Source: Monosiga brevicollis MX1 (Eukaryota; Opisthokonta; Choanoflagellata; Craspedida; Salpingoecidae). From it: 64,000 bases of DNA. The position numbers were made by a program, and so were the translations under genes. Of the stretch, positions 1 through 11,371 are shown in pieces. Each line of letters opens with the position of its first letter. The stretch's first letter is position 1. The stretch is from positions 609,654-673,653 of the forward strand of contig NW_001865055.1 in the NCBI RefSeq assembly GCF_000002865.3, given 5' to 3'. The notes under the pieces are model-generated. The model saw nothing but the letters and a program-made list of their open reading frames with translations. It ran no database searches and was not told the DNA's origin.

Positions 1-1
1 T

Positions 2-58
<57 letters not shown>

Positions 59-203
59 TAAGCTCTCTCTCTCTTACTCTCTCTTAAGCTCTCTCTCTTA
101 CTCTCTCTTAAGCTCTCTCTCTTAAGCTCTCTCTCTTAAGCTCTCTCTCTCTCTCTCTCTGTCTGTCTCTCTCTTCAGTCTCTCTCTCTTAAGCTCTCTC
201 TCT

Positions 204-255
<52 letters not shown>

Positions 256-293
256 CTCTCTCTCTCAAACTCTCTCGCTCTCTCTCCTCTTAA
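1..293. repeat. CT microsatellite with interspersed CTTAAG spacers
   Basis: An almost pure (CT)n tract is broken by repeated TTAAGC spacers, giving a secondary period of roughly 15 bases. It starts at the window edge, so its full length is unknown. Bases 294-667 hold ordinary sequence that is probably the 3' flank of the minus-strand receptor gene; I see no gene there. Confidence 0.9.
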
Positions 294-667
294 GGCTCCA
301 TCGATTGAATTTGGCAGCAGGAAGAAGACTGTCTCTGCGGCCGGGCCTTGTGCTCCAGCTAAAAGACGTTGGAATTTGTGTGGTCATGTGGAACGGAAAA
401 GGTTGGCTTTAAGATGGGACGATCAAGATTAAGATGAGGCCACACACACAAACAATCGAAGGTCGAGGTCAGTAGTCGAGGTCAGTAGTCGGGGTGCGGT
501 TCGATGCCTTCACAGCCACGGGGCAAGATGACTGATGAGACCAACTCGAGGCACGCTGGTGGATAGCATGAGAAAAGAGAGATAACCAGAACAGCTCAAA
601 CTCAGAAAGACAACAACATAAAAAACAAACATTGGCCCAGAGGCCAAAGGCTCGATCAGACGAGCCC

Positions 668-2913
668 TCAATACTCAGTGCGATACTCGGGTGAGCTAAA
701 CGACCCGTTGCTTTTGCGCTCTTGGGTCGTCGCTTGCTGCGCCGGTGTTGCTGTCGGCACATCGGTGTCATCGTTTTTTTGACGCTTCCGAAATCGTCGC
801 ATTCGCAAGGCATGATCAAAGCGGCGACGCTGCAACAAACCATCGCATACAAAGGCAATGCATCAGACGGACACGCCCATCGTCCTGCCCGATAACCATG
901 GGGTGTATCCAGACCAGTCACCAGGTACATGCCCTCATCCACGTACCATCGAAGCGTAGGTGTCACCTGGCTGCCGTACTGCATCCAAGGCCGCCCGAAG
1001 AATCTAGAAACAAACAAACAAACAAACAACCCAATCAACCAACAACGACGGCAACGACAACAGAAACACATGAGCCCTGGTGCGTGCACCCGATGCATTG
1101 ATCATTGACAAAAGAGTGGACGAGCAAGTCTCAAAGAGGCTCGCCTAAAAAGCGCATCCTGGGCTCACGAGGGTATGTATACCTGGGCTGCGCTTTGGTG
1201 ATGAGCTTGCTCGGCGACGTCCACGGCTTGCAGGTGGTTTTCGTTATAATCAATGAGCAGCATCACTGCCTGCGATCGATTCAGGCGCAGGACTTCCTCC
1301 AGAAGAACATCGTGTCCCTCCCGCGCCAGAAGATGCAGCACCGTGTCCTCGGTTCTCGTCTTGCTGACTAACAAGGTGTCGTATGCCGGACGCAACAAAT
1401 GCACAGCCTCCCGGTTTCCCGTAATACAGGCCCACTAATGAACCCACAGCCAAGCATGCTGCGTGAGTGCCACACCCTGAAGCCACAACACGGTCACGAA
1501 CCGGGAGCCACATTCATCACATCGAGCGTGGCGTCAGACGCACGTGTAGACAATTATACCCCGCATCGTCGCAATGCACAAAGTCCTCTGGATGTGTACA
1601 CCGGACCAACGGCCGAATTGCGTTCAGATTCAGCTATTAGCGCAGACCACAAAGCCAGCGTCATCAACAACCGTGCGTGCTGAACAAGCAAAGATGACCA
1701 CACCAAGCAGGCAGGCAACGAACATATTGCACAGCTTTGATGAGCGGTGTTTCTTTCTTGCTGGTGAGGGACATGGGCTCGAAATGTGCGTCCAACAGCG
1801 CCTGACACCAGTTGCTCGTGCCTGCACAAGTCAAGTGCAAAGATATTAGAAGAGCGTCGCAGCTAATCAGCTCAGCAACGCATCCAGCGCCAAAAGTCCA
1901 TGCCCTTGCCCCCCGGGAACACGGACCGGCCATGGCAGCATGATGAAGCAGGGTGTATCCATTCTCATCCAAGAAATAGGCCAGGTCAGGGTGAGCGCTA
2001 AAGTTAAAAAAAACACCATCGTCAGGCCAAGTCCGCACTTTCCAGCGCTGTTCCCGAGCCACGAGGAGCAAGCGTCCCCAACTGCAATAACCCCAGATTA
2101 ACCCAAAATGGTAATTGAAGGTTGCACGAGACGCACCGCAGAGCCTCGACCACCAACTTTGTGATAACACCCGCTTTCAAGTCGAGTACTACAAGCTTGG
2201 CCAACAGGGACACGACCATGGCCTCGCTCGACGCTCGGCAAAGAATGGATCTACCCAGTATCAAGCAGCCAAGCAGCAGTGAGGATACGCCAGCTGAGGC
2301 TGATAAAACATGCAAACTGCAGCGGCTTTTTGTCCAAGACGAGGGGCATGTTCGCACGAGAAGGCGGGGTAATCACGCGTGCTGACGGCATGCCGGAGTT
2401 GCTTCCAGGTGGGCAGACGACTGTAATCATGTCCGTCGACCTCCAGATCATGCCCAGCCCGTTCCGCAAGACGCTTATCGACGTGCCCTCGATCATGGAA
2501 ATCAAACTCGGCGTCCTAACGATACATCAAAATCGTCAAGTAAATCACAGTGCGAGAATGTGCAAGGATCACATGCTTGCGATACAGTTGTCTCCGGACT
2601 TTTGTGTCCTCAAAGAGAGGGGGGATGCGCATAGTAGCGCCTGAGGGCGCTCGAGAAGGGCCAACTTGCCTTGCTCAGGAGGTATGAGTCTGAGTCAGCG
2701 TCGGCCAAATCATCCAGGCTCAAGGCCAGGGACCGCCCACGCCGACGTCGATGACTGAGATGAATGAGGATAGCACCGACCACAATGGCCAAAAGACTGG
2801 CTCCCGCGACAATCGCTGCAATTAAGACTTTGGAGTTGTCTCGTGGCTGTAAGGCTGATCCTGCACGAGTTGTTGGCGTAGATTGAATGAAACTCGCTGT
2901 AAATGAAGTAGAT

Positions 2914-3003
<90 letters not shown>

Positions 3004-4885
3004 GTGGTCGCCGTGCTTATCAATGTCGACGAGAACGATGGGGTTGGCGTGTTACTGGTGGTTGTGGTGGAAGGAACAGACGAATTTGTTGTACCTGACG
3101 AGCTGCCAATTGGCGTGGTCGCTGTAATGGGTAGGGTGGTTGTCATGGGACCAGATGTGCTGGGCCCGGTGGTGCTATGGGCTGTCGATGCCGTTGTGTT
3201 AATGGCAGTGGTTCTCGTGGCCGAGGTCGTCACGGGAGTGGTCGAAGTTGCCATTGGGGCGGTTGAGGAGCGCGTTGTCGAGGTGGTCCAGGGATCACTC
3301 GTCGACGGCGGAGGGGTTGTGGTTAAGGATCCCGTGGGTGGCATAAGACGTCCGCTGCAAGACTTGTTGAGGAATAGAACTTGACTTGTTGCAGAGTCCA
3401 CGGCCGTCGGGAGAAGCTCGAGCGCCAGCGTAAAGGCTGCTGAAGCGAGCAAAAGGCTGTTCCCTTGGATGGCAAGGGCCAGGTCGCTCGTAGCCCAGGC
3501 GTCCCCCAGGGTCACGTATCGAGCAGAGGTCGTGACAGTAGATGCATTCCCCGAAGTTGGTGCCGGCAGCCCACATAGCACGAGGTCGTGTGATTGAGAG
3601 GCGACCATGTGGTAGGTTTGTAGCAACCACAACTGACCGTCGGCAGCATAAAAGCGATGCACTGTGCGGTTGAGGACCAGATCGGGTGGGGTGTCAGCTG
3701 CTAAGGGCAAGCGATACATGATAGCGCGGCCATCATGCTGAGCCACGACAAGCGTTGGGGTAAGCCAGGCGAGCTGCAAAAACGTTGTGCCATTGCTCCA
3801 TGCGGGCGCGACCCCGATGGGCTTGAAAACAAAAGAGGCATCGCCGCGATCAAAGACGCAGAGAAAAGCGTAGGGCAGTGGATCGAAGCTCGATGTGTCG
3901 CGCGCGAAAAAGGCGACTAATCCCTGTTCTTGGACAACAAAGGTGTTGCTGATGGGGCTCAGGGCGCGTCGATTGTTGTCTGGCTCGGGTCCCCCTGGAG
4001 GTAAGACGGGTGTGATGGGGATTGTGACGGAGACGCCCAAGTGACCATCAAAGCTCAAAGGCACAATGTTCCACGTGCCATAAAATTCAGTGAGGCAGAG
4101 GAAGCCATCGGCATCACCCTCGGTGCCCACTCGCCCCATGCCTCGGATGGGATCCAGCCCGTGGTAAGTCAAGGTGTCATTGAGGACAAGATACGGTTGG
4201 AAATTGCCAAAGTGTACTTCGGCAACGAGGGCCTTGGAGCTATCATTGTCGGTCGCAAAAACGAGGCTGCTGGCATCTCGCGCGGCGATGGCCAGCACAC
4301 GTTCGGAGGGCCTGAGATGACAATTTTCAATGGCGTAGCTTAGAAGACTAGCCCCATCGCAATCGTGTGCAGGCAAGGAAGGATGCTTGCCGAGGATCGC
4401 GATGGCCTCGGCAAAATCTTGATAAAATACGCGCACGGCGCCCGCTGTGGACCAATGAAACAAGAAGGCACCCTCCCGGCGCCATGTAAAATCGGTAGTG
4501 TAATTGTGATCCAAGGATTGGCCGACATCACTTGCACACGCATCCAGCTCGACTTGGGTGGTCTAGGGGAGGAAGAGGATGGCCGATGAGCTTGAATCGA
4601 GCTCGTAGGCTCATCACGAACCACTTACCGGGGTACTCGTGGCAAGCAGGAAAACCAGCACAGGCAGGCACCAGCCAAAAACAAGCCAGGAATGTGAGGG
4701 ACAGGCACGGATCCTCGGTCGACCCAGGCGTGAAGCTGCGCGTAATCCCAAATGCCGAGCCAATTCCTTCTGGGTGCAAGCACCTAGCACAAGACAGCCA
4801 AGCCCGTCGAATCAGCCCGCGAATGGCCGGCCACAGAGAACGGCAAGCCAAACGGGCAGGGGTCCATCCTCCACCTACCAGCCAT
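668..4885 (-). CDS. Single-pass membrane receptor: propeller-like ectodomain, poly-Thr stalk, TM, cytoplasmic ankyrin repeats
   Basis: Multi-exon gene. A hydrophobic leader (LSLTFLACFWLVPACAG) is read near 4,640-4,720; the true ATG is unresolved, with the most upstream candidate at 4,885. After an intron with acceptor just above 4,565, one exon encodes about 640 residues. It starts with a Leu/Ala-rich stretch, followed by beta-rich ectodomain with N-glycosylation sequons (NDT, NGT, NRT, NAS). A Thr/Ser/Pro stalk with a pure poly-Thr run and a transmembrane helix (VLIAAIVAGASLLAIVVGAI) follow, closed by a basic stop-transfer (HRRRRGR). Downstream exons at about 2,300-2,519, 1,700-2,040 and 1,165-1,400 read ankyrin-like units such as NGYTLLHHAAMAG, KKETPLIKAV and EDTVLHLLAREGH. 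The last exon ends with a basic tail and a stop at 668-670. The family is unrecognised. The ligand and role are unknown; ankyrin repeats suggest a cytoplasmic scaffold. Exon borders in the cytoplasmic part are approximate. Confidence 0.7.
2914..3012. repeat. Hexanucleotide (GTGGTC)n tandem repeat inside coding sequence
   Basis: About 15 nearly perfect copies of a 6-base unit. Read on the minus strand it alternates ACG and ACC codons, so both halves of each unit encode threonine and the run makes an uninterrupted poly-Thr segment in the receptor stalk. Plus-strand readings (Val-Val or Ser-Trp) are shadows. Confidence 0.9.
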
Positions 4886-5812
4886 GTCTAGCCTCGAAGA
4901 GAGAACACCAACACCGCCATCCGCTCAATGGTTGTCACTCAAGTCATGAGCACCTTCTGCTCTCGACGGATCCGTTGATCTTGCTATCTCTCGCTTCGTG
5001 TCCCTTTCCGTGTCCTTTCCTCGATCAAGGAGGAGCCCTCTCCGAAGCATCTGCCTGCCATTCCTCCTCCTCCTCCTCCCTCTCCCTCTCTCTCTCCGCA
5101 GGCTAGCTAAATTCAAGCCCCTTGAGCGAGAAAAAAGCAGCGGGGAGAGAACGAAATGCGGGAGGAGAGAGAAGAAGGGAGTGAGAAGAAGGGAGAGACA
5201 GATGCAGCCGCAGCCGCAGACGCAGACGCAGACGGAGAAGGAGACGGAGACGGAGACGGAGACGGGAGACGGAGACAGGGTGAAAGCGACGCCGCGACAG
5301 CGTGACAGAGCCCCACCCCGCACACACACACACACACAGAGAGAGAGAAAAACACACACACACACTCACATTCCGATTTATACTTGAAAGTGTATTAAGT
5401 AATATACTTTCCATAAATAGGACTGTAGGCGGCATCGGTATCGAAATGCGCATGGGGTGTTGGAACTTTATTTTATTATGGCGACAAATGGCGAGCAAAA
5501 GTATTTCCCACAATATTCAAAGTGTTGTCGTCGGCCCCACCTTTGGATGTGATAATAAAATACTTTTATCTTTCCGATTTTGAAGAACAGCCCAAATTTT
5601 CGCTCAACGATGAGAGCGCGCTGCCGACTGCTCTGCTCCTCTCTGGTTTTCTAGCTCATGCTGCGCTGCCGACGCGCTTCGACTTGCCGCTTCTACTCTG
5701 CACTTGCCGGAAACGAGAACTGACTCGGATTCAATCGGTTCGTAAGCTTATTTTTTATTTTTTTTTTCCGTGGTGATCGAGCGGCGCTCTGTCGCCGTTT
5801 GACCAGGCCGCC
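4886..5812. other. Divergent intergenic region with low-complexity tracts
   Basis: No gene seen. It holds CT/TCC-rich sequence (5,050-5,100), GA-rich and GACGGA hexamer repeats (5,150-5,280), a CA tract (5,322-5,367) and two AT-rich palindromic motifs listed separately. It separates the minus-strand receptor from the possible plus-strand gene at 5.8 kb. Confidence 0.7.
5398..5408. promoter_or_regulatory. Palindromic motif AGTA-N3-TACT
   Basis: The sequence AGTAATATACT is flanked by A/T-rich bases. A one-mismatch copy (AATAAAATACT) lies at 5,554-5,564. Both sit in the gap between a minus gene and a possible plus gene. The same motif recurs in three other divergent gaps of this window. A promoter function is inferred from position only. 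Confidence 0.45.
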
Positions 5813-7364
5813 ATGGCCCCCGAGGCACGACAGCATCCACGGCACCCCGTGGAGAAACGACCGCTGAAATACCAGGCTTTGGATGTGACCCTGGATGAAG
5901 AGGAGGATGTTGAACGCCAGCCAGCCCCGCGACCTGGTATCGGACCAGTGCATCATGTTCACTCCGCAGCCCCGCAGGCCACCATGGCCGGCACAACGAC
6001 GTTGTCGACCGGTCCCACTGTGGAGAAGCATCAGACACCACGTGATGAGCACCAGATGCGCGCTAGCACACGGGCACGGCATCAACGACCTGCCATCTTG
6101 ACAACAGCACGAGTTATGGATAAATTGGACAGCAATCGCCAGGCCTCCCAGCACGCGCCCCGCGCCGAGCTACGCTCCCGACTCCCCGCCCACCAGATTC
6201 GCCGTCAAGCTAGCAAGGTGCAGTCCCCCGCTCCTCTGTTCGGACTGGCTGCCAGGTAATGACATGCCCCAGTTTGCCCATCATCTCACCTTGCACGTTA
6301 TGACTGTTTTGCTGATTATAGGCGCTCAATGTGGCCCCCGAGGCCCGTGTCTTTGGTCGACTGCACCCCGTTGACAACAAAACCCCTTCAAATGCAACTT
6401 CCTTCGCCTCCTCCCAGACCTCCACCGCTGGTCGCTCAAAATCCTTGCGAGGCGTAAAGAGTCGTCATCGACATCACCCCGACGACGATGCCATTGCACG
6501 GCTTTACGATCCAAGGTTAGTCGATACAAGCCACGAATGAACCAGAAAAGACAAGCCAACGCCTCTAAAAGTGGAGGCCTCGCCCGTCCTCGGCACCAAC
6601 CAAGGAACTTGCAAGCCACCGCCAATGCACTCGCGCGATGGAATATGCGAACATACCGGCTTACCATATGGAAAAAAAAAAATCTGTTTGTGTGATCCCA
6701 CTGCCTAGCTTGCTGCCAAATCGCCTCGAGCTCGATGAGGATCCTCTGCCCACACAAGGGTAGGCAATTGATCTCAGGCAATTTCAAGCGCTCTCTCCCC
6801 TAGCTACGACCCCAACTCTTCCCGCTGGCCTTCTCATGCTGCCAATGCCCATCTTGCTTTGCCTTCAGATCGCTGCTTGACCTGCACATTGACCCTGTTG
6901 CCCGCGTTATGGATATGCGGCGCCAGCGTGTACACCTATACGCGGCAACGCCTTGATCATGCGATGTACCATGTAGATAACACCTTAATGCTGAGCAATA
7001 CTTTTCTAAGCACGGTTGCCCTCTTCAGCTTCTTCCTCTTCCCTGTTTGTATTTAATCATCTTTGATCCTTTTGATGACTGTGTATGTGCCCTTTGCACC
7101 CTTGATGGTTTCCAGCCGTCTGTTCTTCTGCATGATCTGACAAACAAGCATGAAACGAATGCCAACCTTCAGTCCCTATGGATTGTGGGGGGCCGGCCCT
7201 CGCTGCGCGAGCTCTTCAACTCGTTTCTTGGTCACAGACCAAGCCATCATCTAGTTTGCTCGCACTACACTCATATAATCGAGGCGCGACTGCCCAGCAT
7301 ACTGCATTCCCTCACAACTGACGCCATTGGGGCGTTGCGTGGGCCTGTCATAGCCAAACCTTGA
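5813..7364 (+). CDS. Possible multi-exon hypothetical protein (doubtful)
   Basis: An open frame starts at 5,813 (MAPEARQHPRHPVEK) and runs about 145 residues, rich in Arg, Gln, His and Pro, to a plausible donor at 6,256 (CAG|GTAATG). Its acceptor would be at about 6,321 (TTATAG|GCGC). Spliced in phase, the next exon reads a Pro-rich tail (PSPPPRPPPL) that stops near 6,460. Other frames suggest further exons at 6,331-6,514 and 7,047-7,364. No domain is recognised and the frames do not agree well. This may be a short disordered protein, or non-coding transcribed sequence. The span is an outer limit. Confidence 0.25.
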
Positions 7365-10300
7365 GCTGAGCCCGTTTTCGGGCGATCAGTTCATCCAGCT
7401 CACCTGTACTGGGCATAGCATTCAACTCGACTACTCGTGCCTTGACTTCCTTTCGCAAGAGCTAGCGTATTGCAAGGAGCAATGCAAAAAAAAAAAAACA
7501 AAGAAAAAAAAAACATGAGGGCTGCACCATTGACCATTGACTTACATAAACCGAGAACAGCTGGGGGACAAGCTGCACACTCACGTCGTAAAATGTGTCC
7601 CTCAACCCCGCATAGGCCTCGACTGGCACGTGTTCAAACGCCACCTGTTGACATGTCAGGAGCACGATCCAGCCCACCCGAGGTAAGGAGCAATGAGCAG
7701 TGGCGCGAAGAGAGAGGCCAGAAAATCAACAGCAGTCGTTGTGCTACACAGCAATACACCCCAAATTGTCCCAAGTATTTCACGACGTACGCGAAGTCGG
7801 CGAATCAAAGCAGCCTTTGTGTCCTTCCATGCCGGATGATCTGGATCATGACTTCCACCGCGACTCGCGTCCAAGCCGACGCTGGTGTGGGTACGCAGAG
7901 TGGATGCTGAGCGAGTGCGCGGAAGAATCCGGGTGTCAGCCGTCGCTGTGGGCTTGATTCGCTTGGGTGCCGGAGCACTTCGCGGGCGCGGGGATTTTGC
8001 ACCGTCTGATTCGTCCCAGGGCTCCTCCCGGAGCGAGGAACTGGAATCACGTCGGTCTAGCCGAGGCTCTGACGGAGAACGGTGCTTTGTGCGATATTGC
8101 CGGTTCATGATAATATCCATGAGTCCACCTGCTGTGGACAATCCAGGTGGTCCTCGCCCAGAAAAGGTCGGGCGCCCTCGGCGTACCCACTCTGTACTCG
8201 GAGTCCCGTTCGCCAGGGGTGTGGAGGCATCCGACAAGCCTCCAGGTGAGGACGATGATCGTAACTGCGCCTGGCTCTCTTCGATTACCGCGCGTATGTG
8301 CTGGAAGGCTTGCTGTGCCCGCGCGGATGAAGAGGAGGGGGCCCGTGAGCGACTGCGCCCGCGCTCTGAATCTGCCCCAGTCTGGCGCGATCGCAGCAGA
8401 GCCGATGTGACCGTGTCCGTCAGGGGCTCGGCGGCAGAGGCAACGGTGGTGCTGGATGGTGCTAGACCGACAACGGAAGCCAGCGCGAAGCCGTCCTGAC
8501 TGTCGAGGCCCATGCGTGAGGCTGTGGCGAGCGACTCTGCTTCGTTGCACGCCAGGCGCTGCCACAAAACGTGCTGTCGCATCCACGAGAATGCTGGCTG
8601 GGGCGCTTCGCCGCGTGGTGGGCCCCAAAACGCTTGTTGGCCTCCAGAAGAAGCCACCGAAGCGCGCGAGGTCGGGCGATCGCCATCCAGGGTGTTTTCT
8701 TCCAGGAATACTTCCGGGCGCAAGTCGTCAAAAGCCTCGTTGAGGCGCTCATGCAGCAAACGATGGACCTCGCGCTGTTCTCGACACCAAGCTCGCCAAT
8801 AGAGCACATCGTCGTCCACCTGATCTATACCCTGTTTTACCCCATCAGCATCCAAGGCAGTGTCGAGGGTTTCTCCGTCGGCCTGCTCGTGACCATCAAA
8901 GACGAGAGCGCTTTGCTCGTGGACCAAGGGCCATGGAATGGTCTGAATGAGTACCATGGCCGCGGCCAAGGACCAGGGTTGCACGTGCTAGACACAATCA
9001 AGCATGTTTGTGGGGGTCGAATGGGATGAGAAAGTTGAGTGAGTATGTTTCCCCGTGGTTTGGTGGGCTGCAGCGCAAGCGGAGCGAGGTAGCACACCAA
9101 AAGATGGAGGTCGGTGACATCCAAATTATTCCAGACAAAGATGCGGCCCTCCTCATCCGTGTAGACGCTGAGCAGACCGTTGTCCTCAGGCCTTGAAAGG
9201 AACACGTTTGAAGCAGGGTTACCAATTCGCATGCAAAGGCAGGTACAAGAAGCGGCCGCCCAAATCGCCAAGGACCTTACTTTTGCGCAGGAGGCGACGT
9301 GTGCAGTGAAGATCCCAGCGGCTGGGACGTGAAACGCCGCCCAGCATGAAAGCGCTCCAAGTGGAGCAGGACGGGGTGTGCGATGGTGGTCTTGGTCTGC
9401 AGGTCCAAGAAGAAAGGTTGATGGGCACCTGGTCCTGTTGCGTCATGCCACGATGACGCACAAGACAAGCTGAGAACGGGCGCGTGATCGGCGGCGTGAT
9501 CACGGAGACAAGCAAGACCCTGCCAGCTGGGGTCTTGGGCCACGGCAGCTAGCGGCCACGACGTGGGCTAGAAGCAAACAGGTCGGGTCGATGAAAGAGA
9601 GCGGGGCACACACAGAATGAGATGGGCCAGTGGAGCACCTGCGCCTTATGAGCGGGCGCACAAACGAGCCAAAGTCCTGAGTTGCAGATTTGGGCTCGAA
9701 CGAGCCCAAACGAGAAGAAAAGTGGCAGATCGAGGGACTGACGGTGTTGTTCAATACGGCGGGCGCAAGGGCCGCGGCCATGGATTGAAGATCATCGAGT
9801 AAGCTAGGACAAGTTTCGTGTGAGCCGACCACAAAGGGTACCAGCCGCACAACTGGGTGCAGCGCAAGTTCCTCCCAGGCTCGAAGCTCGCGATAAAGAG
9901 GAAGGAGTGACTCGGCATTGATGGAGATCCCCACACACTACCGGTGGCAAAGGGGCAGGATGGGCATGGTCGTTATGAGTAGGGCTGGGATAGAGCAGGT
10001 GAGTGAAAGGAGAAAGCGGTCGTCTATGACCGGTCGACTCACCAGGCCAAGCTCGAATATCTGATGGGGGTGGTCACCCGCAACAGAGGTGCGAAAATGA
10101 TGGAGAGCTGCACACACATCACTCCAAGCGGATATGGACGCCTGTTTCGATGGGTCAGCGCGTGGGTGAGCGGGCGAGGGCGCGCACAACTGGCGCAATT
10201 GAAACGTAGCTTCCAAGTCCTCACCAAGGTGCTGGTCGCACACTCCCGACGCACAAAGCGTGGAGTGGGCAGCGAAGGTTCAACGAGCGGTGCGCCCGAG

Positions 10301-10542
10301 GATTCCTGGGTCTGGGGGTCGCTTGGGCCCTTGCAAAGGGGGGCAGGGCTCTGGTCGCTAGGGGCTTGAAGGTCCCAGATCGTGCCAGTCGGGGCGTCCT
10401 GGTTTGTTGCCTGCCTCTGCTGCAGCCGTTTCAAATACAATTCAAAGGCGGGGCACGCCGGGAGTGGGTCGCCAACGGCGCATGGGGGCCCCACCAGGGC
10501 GCAGGCGGTGAGCACCCTCTGGTAGTTCTTGGCGGCAGCCAT
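7348..10542 (-). CDS. Hypothetical protein, Ser/Arg-rich C-terminal half
   Basis: I do not recognise the family. The likely start is at 10,542 (MAAAKNYQRVLTACALVG). Protein-like segments follow on the minus strand at 10.0-10.5, 9.5-9.93, 9.27-9.54 and 9.05-9.24 kb; the last reads GLLSVYTDEEGRIFVWNN, a blade-like beta pattern as in WD or other propellers. A 440-codon open stretch (7,660-8,984) is rich in Ser, Arg and Pro, with several SxxSxR clusters and charged helical parts (YWRAWCREQREVHRLLHERL). Two short final exons read VAFEHVPVEAYAGLRDTFYD (about 7,580-7,650) and, after an AG acceptor at about 7,467, a charged helix (ELDELIARKRAQLKVWL) ending at a stop at 7,348-7,350. Exon borders are approximate. 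It might be a propeller-plus-helix scaffold, but no function is claimed. Confidence 0.5.
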
Positions 10543-11080
10543 ACCGCGACGTCTGTGCGTAGAAGTCGTGGTACCGTCAGGCCCGGGCGCAACGCACGCA
10601 GACGGTCGCAAATGCGCACCAGGACACGTCCCACCCAACCAGGGCTCAGCTTTGGGACCAGCCCGCCATGCTCAACAAGACCACTGTCCCTGTCCCAGAA
10701 CGCGCCGAGCGCTGAACGCAACCATGTTGACCAGCAAATTTCCAGAACACACACCCTCCAAAGAAACCTCGACAACGAGCGCCCCAACGGCCCACCTTGC
10801 CCCAGGCTTCACCCCACCATCCACCACAAACCACCGCCACACACACACCCCCCACTACCCCCGTGGTCCGGTAGAAGGATCACAATCGCCGGCCAAGATA
10901 CTGCTGCCCGGGCTGCCCTTTTGGCATCGACGTCGGCAGTTGCTGAGGTCGTTGAACCCGTTGAATCAGAAGAACAACGACTTGAAAAGTAAAATACTCT
11001 TGTAAAACGGAGAAGTTTACCTGGATCTCGTTGTACAAAAGGACTGAAATACTTCTTTTGGTCCCTCTCTCTCTGTTTCT

Positions 11081-11178
<98 letters not shown>

Positions 11179-11371
11179 TTTTAAATTTTTTTCATCGAGT
11201 GTGTGTGTGGTGGCGCTGGCGCCGACGCTGTTGCAGACGGTCGGTGGTGGTCGGTCGTGCTCGTGGTGGTGGTAACTTGCGACTGAGCAGGAGAGAGCTT
11301 TGGTGTGGTGGTAAACTTAGAGGGCGAGCAGAAAGGCTGAGACCGTGCGGTTGAGGTGGGGATCGGACGCC
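10543..11371. other. Divergent intergenic region with CA/GA microsatellite
   Basis: No gene seen. It contains the palindromic motif at 10,988, a (CA)n tract directly followed by (GA)n at about 11,083-11,175, and GTGGT-rich sequence leading into the METTL16 start. It lies between two genes transcribed away from each other, so it should hold both promoters. Confidence 0.6.
10988..10998. promoter_or_regulatory. Palindromic motif AGTAAAATACT
   Basis: An exact match to the AGTA-N3-TACT pattern, set in GAAA...CTTG flanks. It lies about 445 bases upstream of the minus-strand gene start at 10,542 and about 375 bases upstream of the METTL16 ATG at 11,372. The identical 11-mer, in one orientation or the other, recurs at 21,410 and 28,735. 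Confidence 0.45.

Noticed and set aside
1-293. Telomere or subtelomeric array at the window edge
   Set aside because: The unit is CT with TTAAG spacers, not a telomere repeat.
2887-3384. Plus-strand frame with long poly-Val and a Ser-Trp repeat frame
   Set aside because: Both are shadows of the (GTGGTC)n tract; the minus-strand frame gives a coherent glycosylated receptor with a TM helix.
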